Positions 46,583-56,705 of a stretch of 64,000 nt of DNA are shown here, piece after piece (the first letter of the stretch is position 1; every line of letters starts with the position of its first letter). Where the stretch lies: contig OX638371.1 of NCBI GenBank assembly GCA_951812925.1, forward strand, positions 34,942,101 to 35,006,100, in the 5' to 3' direction. A program made the translations under genes and the position numbers. This stretch comes from Calliopum simillimum. Its lineage: Eukaryota > Arthropoda > Insecta > Diptera > Lauxaniidae. The notes under the pieces were generated by a model. That model was given only the letters and a program-made list of their open reading frames with translations. It made no database searches and had not been told where the DNA came from.

Positions 46583-47109
46583 GAGTATTAGTCATTTGGT
46601 TAGAACTTTACTGGACCAATTTCAAAAAACAGGTTTTAAAACATATAACAAAGTTGCTAGTTGAAAAGATTTAGAAAATGTTGCACAGGCAACAAATAAA
46701 TCCCTTTTGTTAAATGCACATCAATCTTATGATATATTAACTTAAAATATCATTTGCAATGAATTTTGATAACTGTGATGAATCTGAAACTGCCAAAGTT
46801 ACAAGTGAGCTTATAAGATAAGTAGAGAAAATGATGAAAGTTCCACCAAGGTACTTCCTTTTCACCAAAAACTTTAATTGTTGACAGTGTATATGATCTG
46901 AATGAATATTGTTCAGAATTTCGCATACATCCTAACATACTTTAAAAAAAACCTTTGAACATATTATAAGTTCATTGAATGGATATCTTGGTGTAGTAAG
47001 ATATTCATTCTCAGAAACAAATATCGTAATTCAGGAAACAAGTACGAGAAGTCTTGAAAATAAAATATGTTTGTTAAGGCGATAGAATGAGCAGCGTGAC
47101 AGGGAGAGT
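46583..47109. other. non-coding, no recognisable gene
   Basis: AT-rich, nothing supportable. Confidence 0.4.
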
Positions 47110-47144
47110 ATATTTCTATTGCCCAACCATGCAAGAATTAGAAT

Positions 47145-47640
47145 TTACCCCCTGCGGGTGAGGGGTCAGAATATGCCCGAGGTAAGCATGCTTGTCGTAA
47201 AAGGCGACTAAAAGCGGGTGACCAGCCAGGGTCTAGAAGGGTGTAGCGTTGGGCAGCGTTGCGCCTCGAAAGAAAAACCCACAATGCCCGTAACTGGCAC
47301 TGACAAGGCGAGTCGATGCCTTAAAATAAGCATCTTGTCGAAACCCTGAAGCGTCTGACCCAGAGTGGGCGGCTCCCAGGTCAGCGTCTGTTCCAGATTG
47401 GGCGGCTGAAATTGAAAGTGAATTTGGCCACTATAGTTGCAGCGCTTGCTGGATCCAGCTTTACGCTTATAACTTGCTGCGTGGGGCGTTGCTGAGAACA
47501 TTATACTAATGAAGCATGGATCGAAAAATGATGGAATATAACTCTCCAAGTGGTACCCACCAGAGTGTGGTTAATCCACCTGCCTCGGCACCATGCACAT
47601 CGGATTTGGAGGTGCAAGAAACATGCATAGTTAGGAATCT
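47145..47640. repeat. G+C-rich relic, probably a retroelement 5' region
   Basis: This ~500-bp block is markedly richer in G+C than its neighbours. It starts CCCCTGCGGGTGAGGGGTCA and contains GCATGCTTGTCGTAAAAGGC followed by GACTAAAA. I recall this GTATGCCTGTCGTAAGAGGCGACTAAA-like phrase as recurrent in insect genomes, probably from LINE 5' regions, but cannot name the family. The ORF 47208-47549 on the minus strand crosses it without a recognised domain. A coding role is not supported. Confidence 0.4.
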
Positions 47641-47931
47641 CTTGTAACTGGAAGCAATATGGTTCATCAAAATTTCAAAATCCTACATGCATGGTTGAGG
47701 AAATTGAAGTAAAAATAGATTTTACTAGGAAAATAACAAAAAATTGAATTTTTTACTGGCAGTGAAATTTCAAAACTTTCACAATTATTATTTCAAATTG
47801 CAAGGAAATTAGTAATGATTTCTATGTTTCGATTACTAAAATATGTAAAAATGTTTATAATTTAGAGTTTGATCAAAATTGGCACTTTGCTATTTTTAAT
47901 ATTACAAAAGAAGATAGCATTAAGAAAATTA

Positions 47932-47989
47932 AAAAACCAGCTCTTTGTTTAGTGAATATGAAAAACCAGCTCTTTGTTTAGTGAATATG
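47932..47989 (+). repeat. perfect 29-bp tandem duplication
   Basis: AAAAACCAGCTCTTTGTTTA plus GTGAATATG occurs twice head to tail without mismatch (47932-47960 and 47961-47989). One frame upstream (about 47800-47980, reading KICKNVYNLEFDQNWHFAI and ITKEDSIKKIKKP) looks like decayed coding sequence of unknown family, so this may be a small slip within an old gene remnant. Confidence 0.7.
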
Positions 47990-48179
47990 AAAAATGTAGA
48001 CATAATGAAAAAATGTTAGATCATTTTATTGAAATGTTATTACATGTGGGTGCATCTATAAAAGAAAAAGAATTACATTGAACACAAACAAATTTCTATT
48101 AAAAATTATGTAGTAGTAGTATTCATAAGATTTGTGTTAACCACAAACAAAAAAGATTTGTGTTGATCACAAACAATCT

Positions 48180-48690
48180 ACACAATGCTGAATCTAAATC
48201 CGTTCTTGGAATTGCTGTCTCGTATGGTTTTGCGATATCTTAGCCTAAGCAAGCAAAAAAGACTATTTTTGCTTTATTTTGAAGCTATATAACTAGAATA
48301 CAGAACATTTATTTGTTGAATCCGATGCAGTGTCTGTAAGTTCTAATCTTTTTCTTGAAAACCTAATTTAAATTCTATTGATATCATTATTTTTCTTGGA
48401 GATATCCTAAAAACATGTTTTTTCATTATTTCAGTCTACGATAATTTGGAGAAAAATAAAGCTATTGACATAGTTTAAATTCGTTTTAAAGAAAAAGGTT
48501 ATAGCTTTCAGATACTGTATCGGATTCAACGGATATATGTTTCACGTTCTAGTTATATAGCTTCAGCTTCAAAACAAAGCGAAAACGGTATTTTTTGCTT
48601 GATTAGGCTAAGATATCTCAGAAACTATATACTTAAGATGCAGCAATTCGAAGGCCGTATTTAGATTTGGATGTAGTTTTTGTATTCTGT
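48180..48690. mobile_element. foldback MITE, ~500 bp
   Basis: The left arm has GATATCTTAGCCTAAGCAAG, GAAGCTATATAACTAGAA and GTTGAATCCGATGCAGT. The right arm carries their complements in reverse order. Weaker pairing extends outward (GAATTGCTG, AAATCTAAAT). The spacer is AT-rich. No duplication or ORF was identified. Confidence 0.75.
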
Positions 48691-49589
48691 GAAAAAATCT
48701 AAAATTCAAATGAATTTTTTGTCATGCATTTTAGCATGGTAATGGCGATAGGTTGGGAATAAGTTGCTGGACGAATTTCTTCGATGCATGAAAGCGCAAT
48801 AAAATCGGTCGTTTTTTCAGCAGTGTGTAGAAAGTAGCGGCGTTTCTCCTTTTTTTGGCGTTTTCCCAACAAATTTTAGAAAACTTTTGGTAAGCAGGTT
48901 TTAGTTTACCACTTAGCAGTAACCGTCAGACCTTTTTCCAAAGGAATAGCAGCTACAGCTTTCTCTCTGGTGAAGTAAACTGACATCATTCCTTTTGTTG
49001 CTGACTTTTGTTGCTTTGCTTTAACTTTAAAAGAAAAAAGTGAAAGAAAACTTTTGACAGAAAAAAAAACTTTAAATTTTGCAAACCAACAAAAAAATTA
49101 AATAGACAACAATTAGTTGTAATAGCCAAAAAATGCCTTAAATGTTTTTGCTAATGACCACAGTAGGAATTGTCATGTAAACCCCGCTTGTGGGAATTTC
49201 AAAACGAAATCGTAATTATTTTTATTTATTTATGTATATTTAAACCATGAATCTTTTACCCACTTCTACGTTTACCCAATGACTTAGCACCATATGTTAC
49301 CATTCTCGGCGACCAACCATCAACAAGAGCCCAAGCCAGGGCTCGCGCCAAAGCCGCTGTCATTCTCGCTGCCGCTAACGGTCCCGCCCTCGCTGCCACC
49401 AACCTTCCAACAAATGTGTCTTTAAAAGTTTTCTTATTTAATAATAATAAACAATTGTTTTCTTTTTTTTAGGAACAAAAAAAAAATATTTGTTTTGTGT
49501 GCTCTATTATGCAACTCATTTGCTTGCTTCAAAGAGAATATAAATTTCGTTATTGCAGATTTTTTCGTTAGTTATGGTGCAAGATATAT
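48691..49589. other. non-coding; small G+C-rich island
   Basis: At about 49295-49420 a G+C-rich island with CTCGCTGCCGCTAACGGTCC stands out from AT-rich flanks. One plus frame reads QPSTRAQARARAKAAVILAA without stops for ~45 residues; no domain is recognised and it may be chance in G+C-rich sequence. Confidence 0.4.
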
Positions 49590-49890
49590 TTCAGTTGTAT
49601 GGGAAGTACCACGCCCACTTGTCCAACAGTACTCAAATTTTTTATAGATTTCAGAAACTACTTAAAACCCATACACTACAAATTGTGTAACCGTAACTAA
49701 TTCCGTTTTTAAGGTATAGCCCAAAATATATCCCAGTTGTATTGGAGGTACCACGCCCACTTGTCCAACCGCGCTCAAATTTTTTATAAATTTAACGATG
49801 CTCGTTCCGTTTCTAAGATATAGCGCAAAATGTAAATAAGTTGTATGGGAGGTGCCACACCCACTTGGCCAAAATTTCTAAAATAGTTTT
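49570..49890 (+). repeat. three tandem ~140-bp units with GGAGGTACCACGCCCACTTG core
   Basis: Three units share TTGTATGGGAGGT(G/A)CCAC then CCCACTTGTCCAA, ATTTTTTATA and TTCCGTTTTTAAG/TAGCCCAAAAT. The core resembles the module of the abundant repeat, but the rest differs, so it is either a distant relative or a separate minisatellite. Confidence 0.7.
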
Positions 49891-49963
49891 TTTTGTACTT
49901 TCTTTTCAGTTGCAAATAATAATAACGACAACAACTTTATGCATGAATTGAAAAAAAATAATT

Positions 49964-50575
49964 TTGTGGGATAAAAAGTATCCAGCGACTAACAAGTACA
50001 GAGAGATGATGGCAGTGGCTCGAAGAGAATTGTTAATTAAGTTAAATGAGAAGGGCAATAATTACATGGATAACGATATTAAAAAGCAAATAAAAAGTTA
50101 TAGAGACTGTTATTTCAGAAAATCGGTGACGAATTTGTTAGACAAAATCCAAATAGCAGATTTGCATATAGAAATAGAAAAATTAGAAGAAACCATTGGA
50201 GAGGAAATAGAAATGATTATTGGAATGGAGAATGAAAATGAAACCATTACTAGGAATGAAAAAGAAGAGAAGGAGGAAGGAAATAAAAATGAAAGAGAAA
50301 TACAAGAAATAGAACAAGTAGGAAAAAAAGAATAAATTTCACAATTAGAAATTGCAACAAATGAACAAACAGAAGAATATAAAATTTTAAGCAAATTACT
50401 GAAAACTAGATGTGAACATGCTTTAGCAAAAAGTGACCTTGAGCGGGATCACTTAACAAGACAAAGACAACTATGACAGAAACAACGGACGGAAGAAGAC
50501 AAAATACTGGACGAACTGGAGGAACTGAGGACAGAACGTATGACTGACATTTTTGACAAACTACGACAGTGTTAA
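49964..50575 (+). pseudogene. MADF-like domain plus coiled-coil protein, pseudogene
   Basis: One reading frame covers 204 codons with two internal stops (TAA at 50333-50335, TGA at 50474-50476). The start reads MWDKKYPATNKYREMMAVAR then NDIKKQIKSYRDCYFRKSV. The WDKK opening and a KKIxxLRxxYxRE-like second part resemble MADF/Myb-SANT-like DNA-binding domains of insect transcription factors, but the N-terminus before WDKK is missing. A splice-acceptor-like TTTCTTTTCAG lies at about 49894-49904. The rest is acidic and lysine-rich (residues 65-125), then charged heptad-like sequence (LLKTRCEHALAKSDLERDHL, LDELEELRTERM). In-frame stops and missing 5' sequence argue against an active gene. It may belong to a transposon accessory gene. 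Confidence 0.5.
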
Positions 50576-51367
50576 GTAATCCAGGTCCATGTCATTTTGT
50601 GTTAAAACGTTTTCAAATTTTTTTTTCCGCAACTTTCTTAAAATTTTATATTCTCGCTCCCAAACTGTTGCCGATTGCCTCATTCTTCCAGCGAATTTTC
50701 CCCTTCCAGAAATTTTCTTTTGCGATTGCAAGCCAGGAAGTGAATAAATCCTCGAGAATATTTATTTACGTAAGGCCCATAGAACAAATAAATTTATACT
50801 TTATCCTCAAACTTTTTGCTGTGTGATAAACGTTAAAGGATAGAGAAATACATTGAATATGAATTAAAGGCGAATTGGCTCCTAGGAGAAATGCTTCCTT
50901 AATAAGTTCACTATCAAAAAATATTTTTGTTTCTATTTTGCAAACGAATGAAAAATATTAAAAAAAGCAACCGTGAAATTCTAATTTTTGTTTACATAGA
51001 GGGTAAACAAAAATTTTTGGGTAGATGATCTCGATTTTAATTGATAACATTTAAACCTCAACAGACAATTACATAGAAATAAATACGCTTGCCAAAGCGG
51101 CAAATCAAAAATATAAAAAATTCCCGAAATCCAAGGCATACTAGATATTTTTTTTTTTTTTTTTTGAATTCCGAAATATACTAGCAGGCATACTTATCAG
51201 AAAATAAAAAATTTCCGAAAACCAAGGCATACATACTTATTTTGTTTTTATAAAAAATATTTGCGATAAAAAAAACAATAAAAAACCAAAGCAATGCAGC
51301 GTTACGTCAAACCACCTGCGATTTTTCATTTGAAAGATTTAAAAAAAAAATGAATTTTTAGTTTTTA
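50576..51367. other. non-coding, no recognisable gene
   Basis: AT-rich; a poly-T run lies at about 51149-51166. The ORF 50569-50826 lacks a domain. Confidence 0.4.
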
Positions 51368-52058
51368 CTAGCCTTCTTTGCCCGCTTCGCTAGGCATGTT
51401 TGTTTAGTTTTTTGAAGCTATACAGGGATAAAATTTTGATTTACGCCACTGCCACGTCACCAATAAAAATTTAGGTATTTTGAGAAAATTAAAAACCATC
51501 TTAAAAATTGGCAATATCATAGCTGGAGTGTCCCAGGAAACCATCAATTAAGGCTTGTTGATAGTTTGTCTCTGATGTTTTTCCTATAGTACATCTAGAT
51601 ATTCTTCGTTTTGACTATGAAGCCTTCGGGTGACCTTCGGGAAGCATCGGGTATTCCAAAAAACTATCAGTTAAAGTTTTTTGATAGTTCACCACAGATT
51701 TTTTCCCTCTCATATACCTAGTTATTCTTCGTTTTGACTATGAAGCCTTCGGGTGACCTTCGAACACCTTCGGGTGTCTATGAAGCCCTCGGGTAACCTT
51801 CGGCAAACTTTCGGTGTTCCAAAAAACTATCAGTTAAAACTTGTTGAAAGCTTGCCATAGATATTTTTCCTCTAGTGTACCTAGATATTCTTCGTTTTGA
51901 CTATTAAGCCTTCGGGTGGTCTTCGGAAACCTTCGCGTATAGCATAAAAACATTCCCATACCTAATATATACTCATTTCCAAATTTTCAGCTCAATTGGA
52001 CGAATGGTTTCTGAGTGATAATGCTTCAGACACACAGTCATTTTTATATATATAGATT
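51368..52058 (+). repeat. retroelement-like relic with three ~130-bp tandem units
   Basis: Near the left edge is TTGCCCGCTTCGCTAGGCAT. Three tandem units between 51540 and 51945 share CTAGATATTCTTCGTTTTGA, then TGAAGCCTTCGGGTGACC, and CCAAAAAACTATCAGTTAAA. After them come AGCTCAATTGGACGAATGG, TTTCTGAGTGATAATG and a TTTTTATATATATAGATT end. The combination of a CCCGCTTCGC start and an ATATATATAGAT end is one I recall from common arthropod repeats, without being able to name the family. Confidence 0.6.
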
Positions 52059-52590
52059 ATTTCAAAACTTTTTCGTGGGAGGATAAGTAAAGGGTCCGCG
52101 GGCACAACTTTGGGAACCATTGGTGTCGGGTCTTTATCATTAGACCAGTTCGTAGATAGCACTCTTATAGCTGTTTCCACCGAAGATCTTAAATTAGATT
52201 TAAGGCAGTTTCTGGATTTAGCTCTTGATCTGGGCGTTGATCCCATAATTTACCATACACAAAAGTCAAGGATCAGAATTCGAGTTCGAAGATCGCAGTG
52301 GCGATGATGGTCGCGACAACAAAGGCGAAGATATCCAATCGTCATGATCATCTGCAAAATAAAATATATGTATGCAAATCAAAAATAATAATAACTTAGT
52401 ACATATTATAAAATAATACCAGGCTTTTTTTTGTAAATTCGTTTTAACCGCAATAGTAGCGTATGCGACATTTTTTTTTTTATGCAAATATGTTCAAACA
52501 TGCCATTCACATCTATATGCCAAATATTAAAACTGAATATGTATATTTACAAAGATATCGCACCTTCAATTATATCGTAAGAGCCACATA
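52059..52590. other. unassigned sequence
   Basis: The stretch 52080-52330 is richer in G+C and open in two frames on opposite strands (52110-52307 plus, 51992-52246 minus), but neither peptide is recognised. Confidence 0.4.
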
Positions 52591-52843
52591 CAGTAGGTCC
52601 AAGCCAAACTCGTACACCAAACAAACTTTTTTTCAATGCCCCAAAACTAAGTACGCAAAAATAATTTAATAAATTTGAAGTACATTTTCAAATAGCCTAT
52701 TTAATCCTTCAATTTTAACAAAAAACCAAACTTGAAATTTTCTGTTATTTTTGAAAATAATTAAAAAAGTTACAGAAATCAAGCATATTCAGTACCAAAG
52801 CCAAAGTCGTACACCTTAACAAAATTATAATTTTTACATGAGT

Positions 52844-53330
52844 TCAGTTATTAGTGTACATTATTTTGTTTTTATTTGTCATGTTTAGTCCTTTTGGCAT
52901 CCTTTGAATTAGTTTTTCACAATAGCTCGGATAAATTTTTTTCCCATTTTCCATGAATACCCTTTTCAGTTCAGTTTTTGAAGAAATATTGTGCTGGCGA
53001 ACTTTTGCGTTCAGATAATTCCACAAGATTTTAATAGCATTTATATCTGGACCTTGCGCCAGTGTTACGAATATATTGGGACAGTTCTATTGAATCCATG
53101 ATCTCATATTATAAGGAATATGTTTGAGATCGTTTTCTTGGTAAAAATACATATCACTACATTGACCAAGTTTATCTTTATATTGCAGTAAATTTAGTCT
53201 TAAAATGTTCAAATAAATCTTATGATCCTTTCCTCTTTCAACAAAATGGAGTATTACAGGCCTAGCTGTTGAAAAGAGCCCCAAACCATTAGTGGACCAT
53301 CTGCACGTTTTACATTTGGTCTAACGTTTT
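52844..53330 (-). pseudogene. Tc1-like transposase C-terminal half, left arm
   Basis: On the minus strand the frame starts near VRPNVKRADGPLMVWGS (about 53330-53280) and continues, with breaks, through RGKDHKIYLNILRLNLLQYK and MRSWIQ. It ends in ILWNYLNAKVRQHNISSKTE and NMTNKNKIMYTNN at 52844. The last 60 residues are identical to the right-arm copy. The GxSFxxxGxGxLxFI-like core is damaged by stops. The DNA-binding domain and first catalytic residue are not present on this side. Confidence 0.85.
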
Positions 53331-53339
53331 TCTTTAATA

Positions 53340-53993
53340 AGGAAGAAGCATCAAGAGGCTCGGTTGCTGTTTGCTAAAACTCACTGCCATAAAGATTTTT
53401 TCTTTTGGAAAAATGTCCTCTTCTTGAATAAAAGTAAGATTAATACTTTTGGATCAGACGGCAGACCATACATATGGAGAAAACCAACTGAAGCACCTTG
53501 TTCGAAAAACCTTAAACCATATGTAAAACATGACGGTGGTTCACTAATGGCTTAGGGTCCTTTTTCAGCAGCTGGGCCTGGAATACTCCATTTTGTTGAT
53601 AGTAGTAAGGATCATAAGATGTATTTGAACATTTAGAGACTAAATTTATTGCAATATAAGGATAAACTTGGTCAATGTAGTAATAGGTACTTTTAATAAA
53701 ATAACGAATTCAAACATATTTCTTATAATATGAGATCATGGATTCAATACAACTGTCCCAATATATTCGTAACACTGGCGCAAGGTCCAGATATAAATGC
53801 TATTAAAATCTTGTGGAATTATCTGAACGCAAAAGTTCGCCAGCACAATATTTCTTCAAAAACTGAACTGAAAAGGGTATTCATGGAAAATGGGAAAAAA
53901 ATTTATCCGAGCTATTGTGAAAAACTAATTCAAAGGATGCCAAAAGGACTAAACATGACAAATAAAAACAAAATAATGTACACTAATAACTGA
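53340..53993 (+). pseudogene. Tc1-like transposase C-terminal two-thirds, right arm
   Basis: The frame can be followed from KKHQEARLLFAKTHCHKD (about 53340) through FFWKNVLFLNKSKINTFG, then SDGRPYIWRKPTEA and VKHDGGSLMA. Here a stop at 53553-53555 replaces the usual Trp of the MVWG block. After further stops it resumes with MRSWIQYNCPNIFVTLAQGP and DINAIKILWNYLNAKVR to the end at 53993. Tc1-family enzymes have WSDESxFxLFGSDG where this reads LFLNKSKINTFGSDG, so the first catalytic Asp is lost. The paired-like DNA-binding domain expected upstream is absent. The block LAQGPDINAIKILWN corresponds to the family's SPDLNPIExxW region with the third acidic residue changed. Confidence 0.87.
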
Positions 53994-54256
53994 ACTCATG
54001 TAAAAATTATAATTTTGTTAAGGTGTACGACTTTGGCTTTGGTACTGAATATGCTTGATTTCTGTAACTTTTTTAATTATTTTCAAAAATAACAGAAAAT
54101 TTCAAGTTTGGTTTTTTGTTAAAATTGAAGGATAAAATAGGCTATTTAAAAATGTACTTCAAATTTCTTAAATTATTTTTGCGTACTTAGTTTTGGGGCA
54201 TTGAAAAAAAGTTTGTTTGGTGTACGACTTTGGCTTGGACCCACTGTATGTTTTTT

Positions 54257-54480
54257 AGTTGACCGCAGAAATAATGTAAGCACCTTAAAAACCAGACAAG
54301 GAGGCGTGGCAGGCATGGAAAAGTATATATATTCTTCATTAGAGTCACCTCTTTAGTCGGTATAGCTATGTCCGTCTGTCTGGATAGAAGTTAGTGTGTC
54401 CATGGAAATTTTGTACAGAGGGTTCGTTGTAAAATTTAGCTCGTAAGACTCAAAATGAAGCTCGAAGCCCCAGTCTTTTA
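54257..54480 (-). repeat. abundant modular repeat, copy I (decayed fragment)
   Basis: On the minus strand the 3' part is recognisable: GACGGACATAGCTATACCGA, then GAATATATATACTTTTCC and GCCACGCCTCCTTG. Modules and the 5' start are absent. It directly follows the Tc1-like element. Confidence 0.65.
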
Positions 54481-54838
54481 CTTTAAAAATCAGTTTTGGA
54501 AGTGGTAATGCCAAATCCTACAAATATTAATCGCAATGGGTGCTGAGTCACTTTTCTGCCAGGGAATACTTCCCGTTATCTTTTTTTGTTTTGATTTTTT
54601 TAGTTGATTCACATTTGTTGTTGAACGAGCACGCCAAAAGTGATCAAAGTTTGTTTTTCAGGAAAGTCAAAAAAATGAGTGGTCACAAGTTGTAAATGCA
54701 TTTTTATAATATTTTTAAAATCTTTATCGGAAAAAGGTGTATACATTATGAAAATAAAAAAAATAAGCTACAAAATAATATATTTTAGTTGTGAAAATTT
54801 TAGTGTCTTATAAGCGGATTTTTGTGTAACACAAAAAG

Positions 54839-56440
54839 TGGGTCCATATGGGACCATCGCTTCGACACACTACAAAATCACAAAAAAAAAGTTTCTTATA
54901 TTTTCATGGATTTTGAATGGTTTTCGAAGTTTTTGTTCATACATTTCTGTGGAATTGTTTGTAAATGATTCGGGATTTTTTTTGCTAGTATGAAATTACA
55001 TGAGGTACAGGACTATTTAAAATCATTGTTGGATGATAAATCAGAAGAAGAAGAAGTTGCAGCCGTATAAATACCGCCACCAAATGTAAATTACGATTCT
55101 TTAGAAGACGATGCAAATGAAGATGAAGGAGGCGTCGTTACCGACTTGCATCATAATCAGTTGCATCAGTTGGTTGAAGTCAATTCGATCGGGGCCCACA
55201 TGATGATATTACTGAGGTAGAAACGGAGGATATGGAAGTTGATCAGGATAATGATGCAAGTGACGAAAAACCTTCGACATCTTTTCATATTGCATCTATT
55301 CCTCCTGTTCCATGGCGTTATGTTGGCCCAGAACTCAACATTCCAACAACTGTTCCCCAACTGAAGGATAAATTAAAATGGTCGTTTTATTTAAATGGTT
55401 CGTTTTATGTTTCTTAACCGGTTTGGATTGCTCAGCTGAGGCTCATCTTTCATTTGAAAGTTTCTTCGATGAAAATCTTCTATAATTAATTTGCGATGAA
55501 AGCAATAAGTATGGCGTGGTTTGTTCGCAAAAAAATCCAAACATTAGGATGAGTTGCGAATTTTCATCGGCATTTTGATTATTTCAGGATATAACATGCT
55601 TCCCAATAAACAGTCATACTGGAATCGTGACAGCGATTTGCACAACGAAATGATTTCTTCTGCTATGAGTCGTAAAAGATTTCGGGCAATTGAACGCTTC
55701 ATTCACTTTACTCCTTTAACTGCAATCAATGCGCATGACAAAAAGTGGAAAATACGCCCACTTACAGATCGATTGAATCACAATTTCATGAAAAATTTTC
55801 ATCCAGAGCCTAATCTTTCTTATGATGAATCAATCAATGATCAAATATTTCGGTCGACGCGTTTGCAAGTAATTTATAAAAGGGAAACCGTTACGATTTG
55901 GGTACAAGCTTGATCCTTGAATAAACCTGATGGATACTTGTTTAATTCCGAAATTTATCACGGTAGAAATCTACGTATCAATCCGGGCTTGGAAAAAAAT
56001 TATGGAAAATGTGTTGCACCATTGCTTCAAATGATTCATGAGTTTCCCGAGACTTGAGTTTTTCGTTTTTCTTTGATAACCCCTTTCCAGCGGTATATCT
56101 GTGCTCAAATACTTGAAAGACATCGGCCACAATAAAACAGGAACAATTAGAGAATCACGTATTCCATATAATTGTCCATTGCCTAGCAACTAATATTCAC
56201 AATATTTGAGTTTTTTGACTGAATTTTTCGTTGATTTGTGAATATATATAAAAAGAAAGAGTCACTTTTTCAGTTATAATAAGTTATTTGTCATAAAATA
56301 ACATAAATGAATAAATTTTTCTACAAAAACATATAATATTTGTCGATTTCCATATAACATTTTCGTATTTTATGTGAATTTTTTTTTTCAATGTTTGGTA
56401 GTGCATCGAAGCGGTGGTACCATATGGACACACTTCATAA
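54839..56440 (+). mobile_element. piggyBac-like element remnant
   Basis: Inverted sequences flank the transposase remnant. At 54839 onward GGGTCCATATGGGACCATCG then CTTCGACACACTAC pairs with the complement of 56395-56440 (GTAGTGCATCGAAGCGGTGG then TACCATATGGACACAC). These look like terminal or subterminal inverted repeats. The exact tips and TTAA target sites could not be fixed. Confidence 0.65.
54984..56192 (+). pseudogene. piggyBac transposase pseudogene
   Basis: After an acidic N-terminal part (SLEDDANEDEGG, VETEDMEVDQDNDAS, about 55090-55290), piggyBac blocks follow. They are MRIFIGILIISGYNMLPNKQ, SYWNRDSDLHNEM, AMSRKRFRAIERFIHF, KWKIRPLTDRLNHNF and FHPEPNLSYDESI in the ORF 55554-55913. 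SYDES holds the first catalytic Asp. Frameshifts and stops follow, but GYLFNSEIYHGRN, an FFFDNPFP block (about 56060, second Asp region) and LKYLKDIGHNKTGTIRESR can still be read to about 56192. The family normally spans ~550-650 residues and ends in a cysteine-rich domain, which I do not see. At least three frame breaks make it inactive. Confidence 0.9.
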
Positions 56441-56479
56441 TAGAAAGGGTTTTAGGGTGGTCCAAAAAAAAATTTATTT

Positions 56480-56705
56480 TCATGTTCAGGAGTTCAAAAC
56501 TATACAATCTGTGAATTTTCATTACGAAATTCGAAAAATTAGGTGTCCGCCTCGAATGGGATAAACTTAAGCTATTATTTTTTTTTGTTTGTTTTTGCTT
56601 GTTGCTAATTTAAAAAAAAAAGCGAAAAAATTAATTTTCTTTTCAACGAAAAAAGTTCAAATAAAATTCTTAAAAAGCCTCCTACTTATTTTCAATAGTT
56701 TTTTT
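56480..56705. other. non-coding, AT-rich
   Basis: Nothing supportable was seen between the piggyBac remnant and the P-like element. Confidence 0.4.

Larger units (their letters stand above)
52591..54246. mobile_element. Tc1-like element, palindromic, TA-flanked
   Basis: The element begins CAGTAGGTCCAAGCC and ends GGCTTGGACCCACTG, with TA at 52589-52590 and 54247-54248. Each end contains the terminal motif twice in direct orientation (for example 52591 and about 52789, AGTACCAAAGCCAAAGTCGT), the IR/DR arrangement of many Tc1-like elements. Instead of one transposase gene it has the 3' half of the gene on both sides, in inverted orientation. The outer ~620-680 bp of the two arms differ at only a handful of bases; the inner parts differ much more. 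Confidence 0.9.

Noticed and set aside
49295..49420. Ala/Arg-rich frame (QARARAKAAVILAAANG) as a histone-like or ribosomal exon
   Set aside because: Only ~45 codons, frame not extended, and long open frames are expected in locally G+C-rich sequence.
50110..50394. 94-codon minus-strand ORF rich in Ser/Phe/Ile
   Set aside because: It is the antisense reading of the lysine/glutamate-rich MADF-like pseudogene.
52110..52307. 65-codon ORF MGTIGVGSLSLDQFVDS...
   Set aside because: It looks protein-like, but no family is recognised and the minus strand is open over the same bases.
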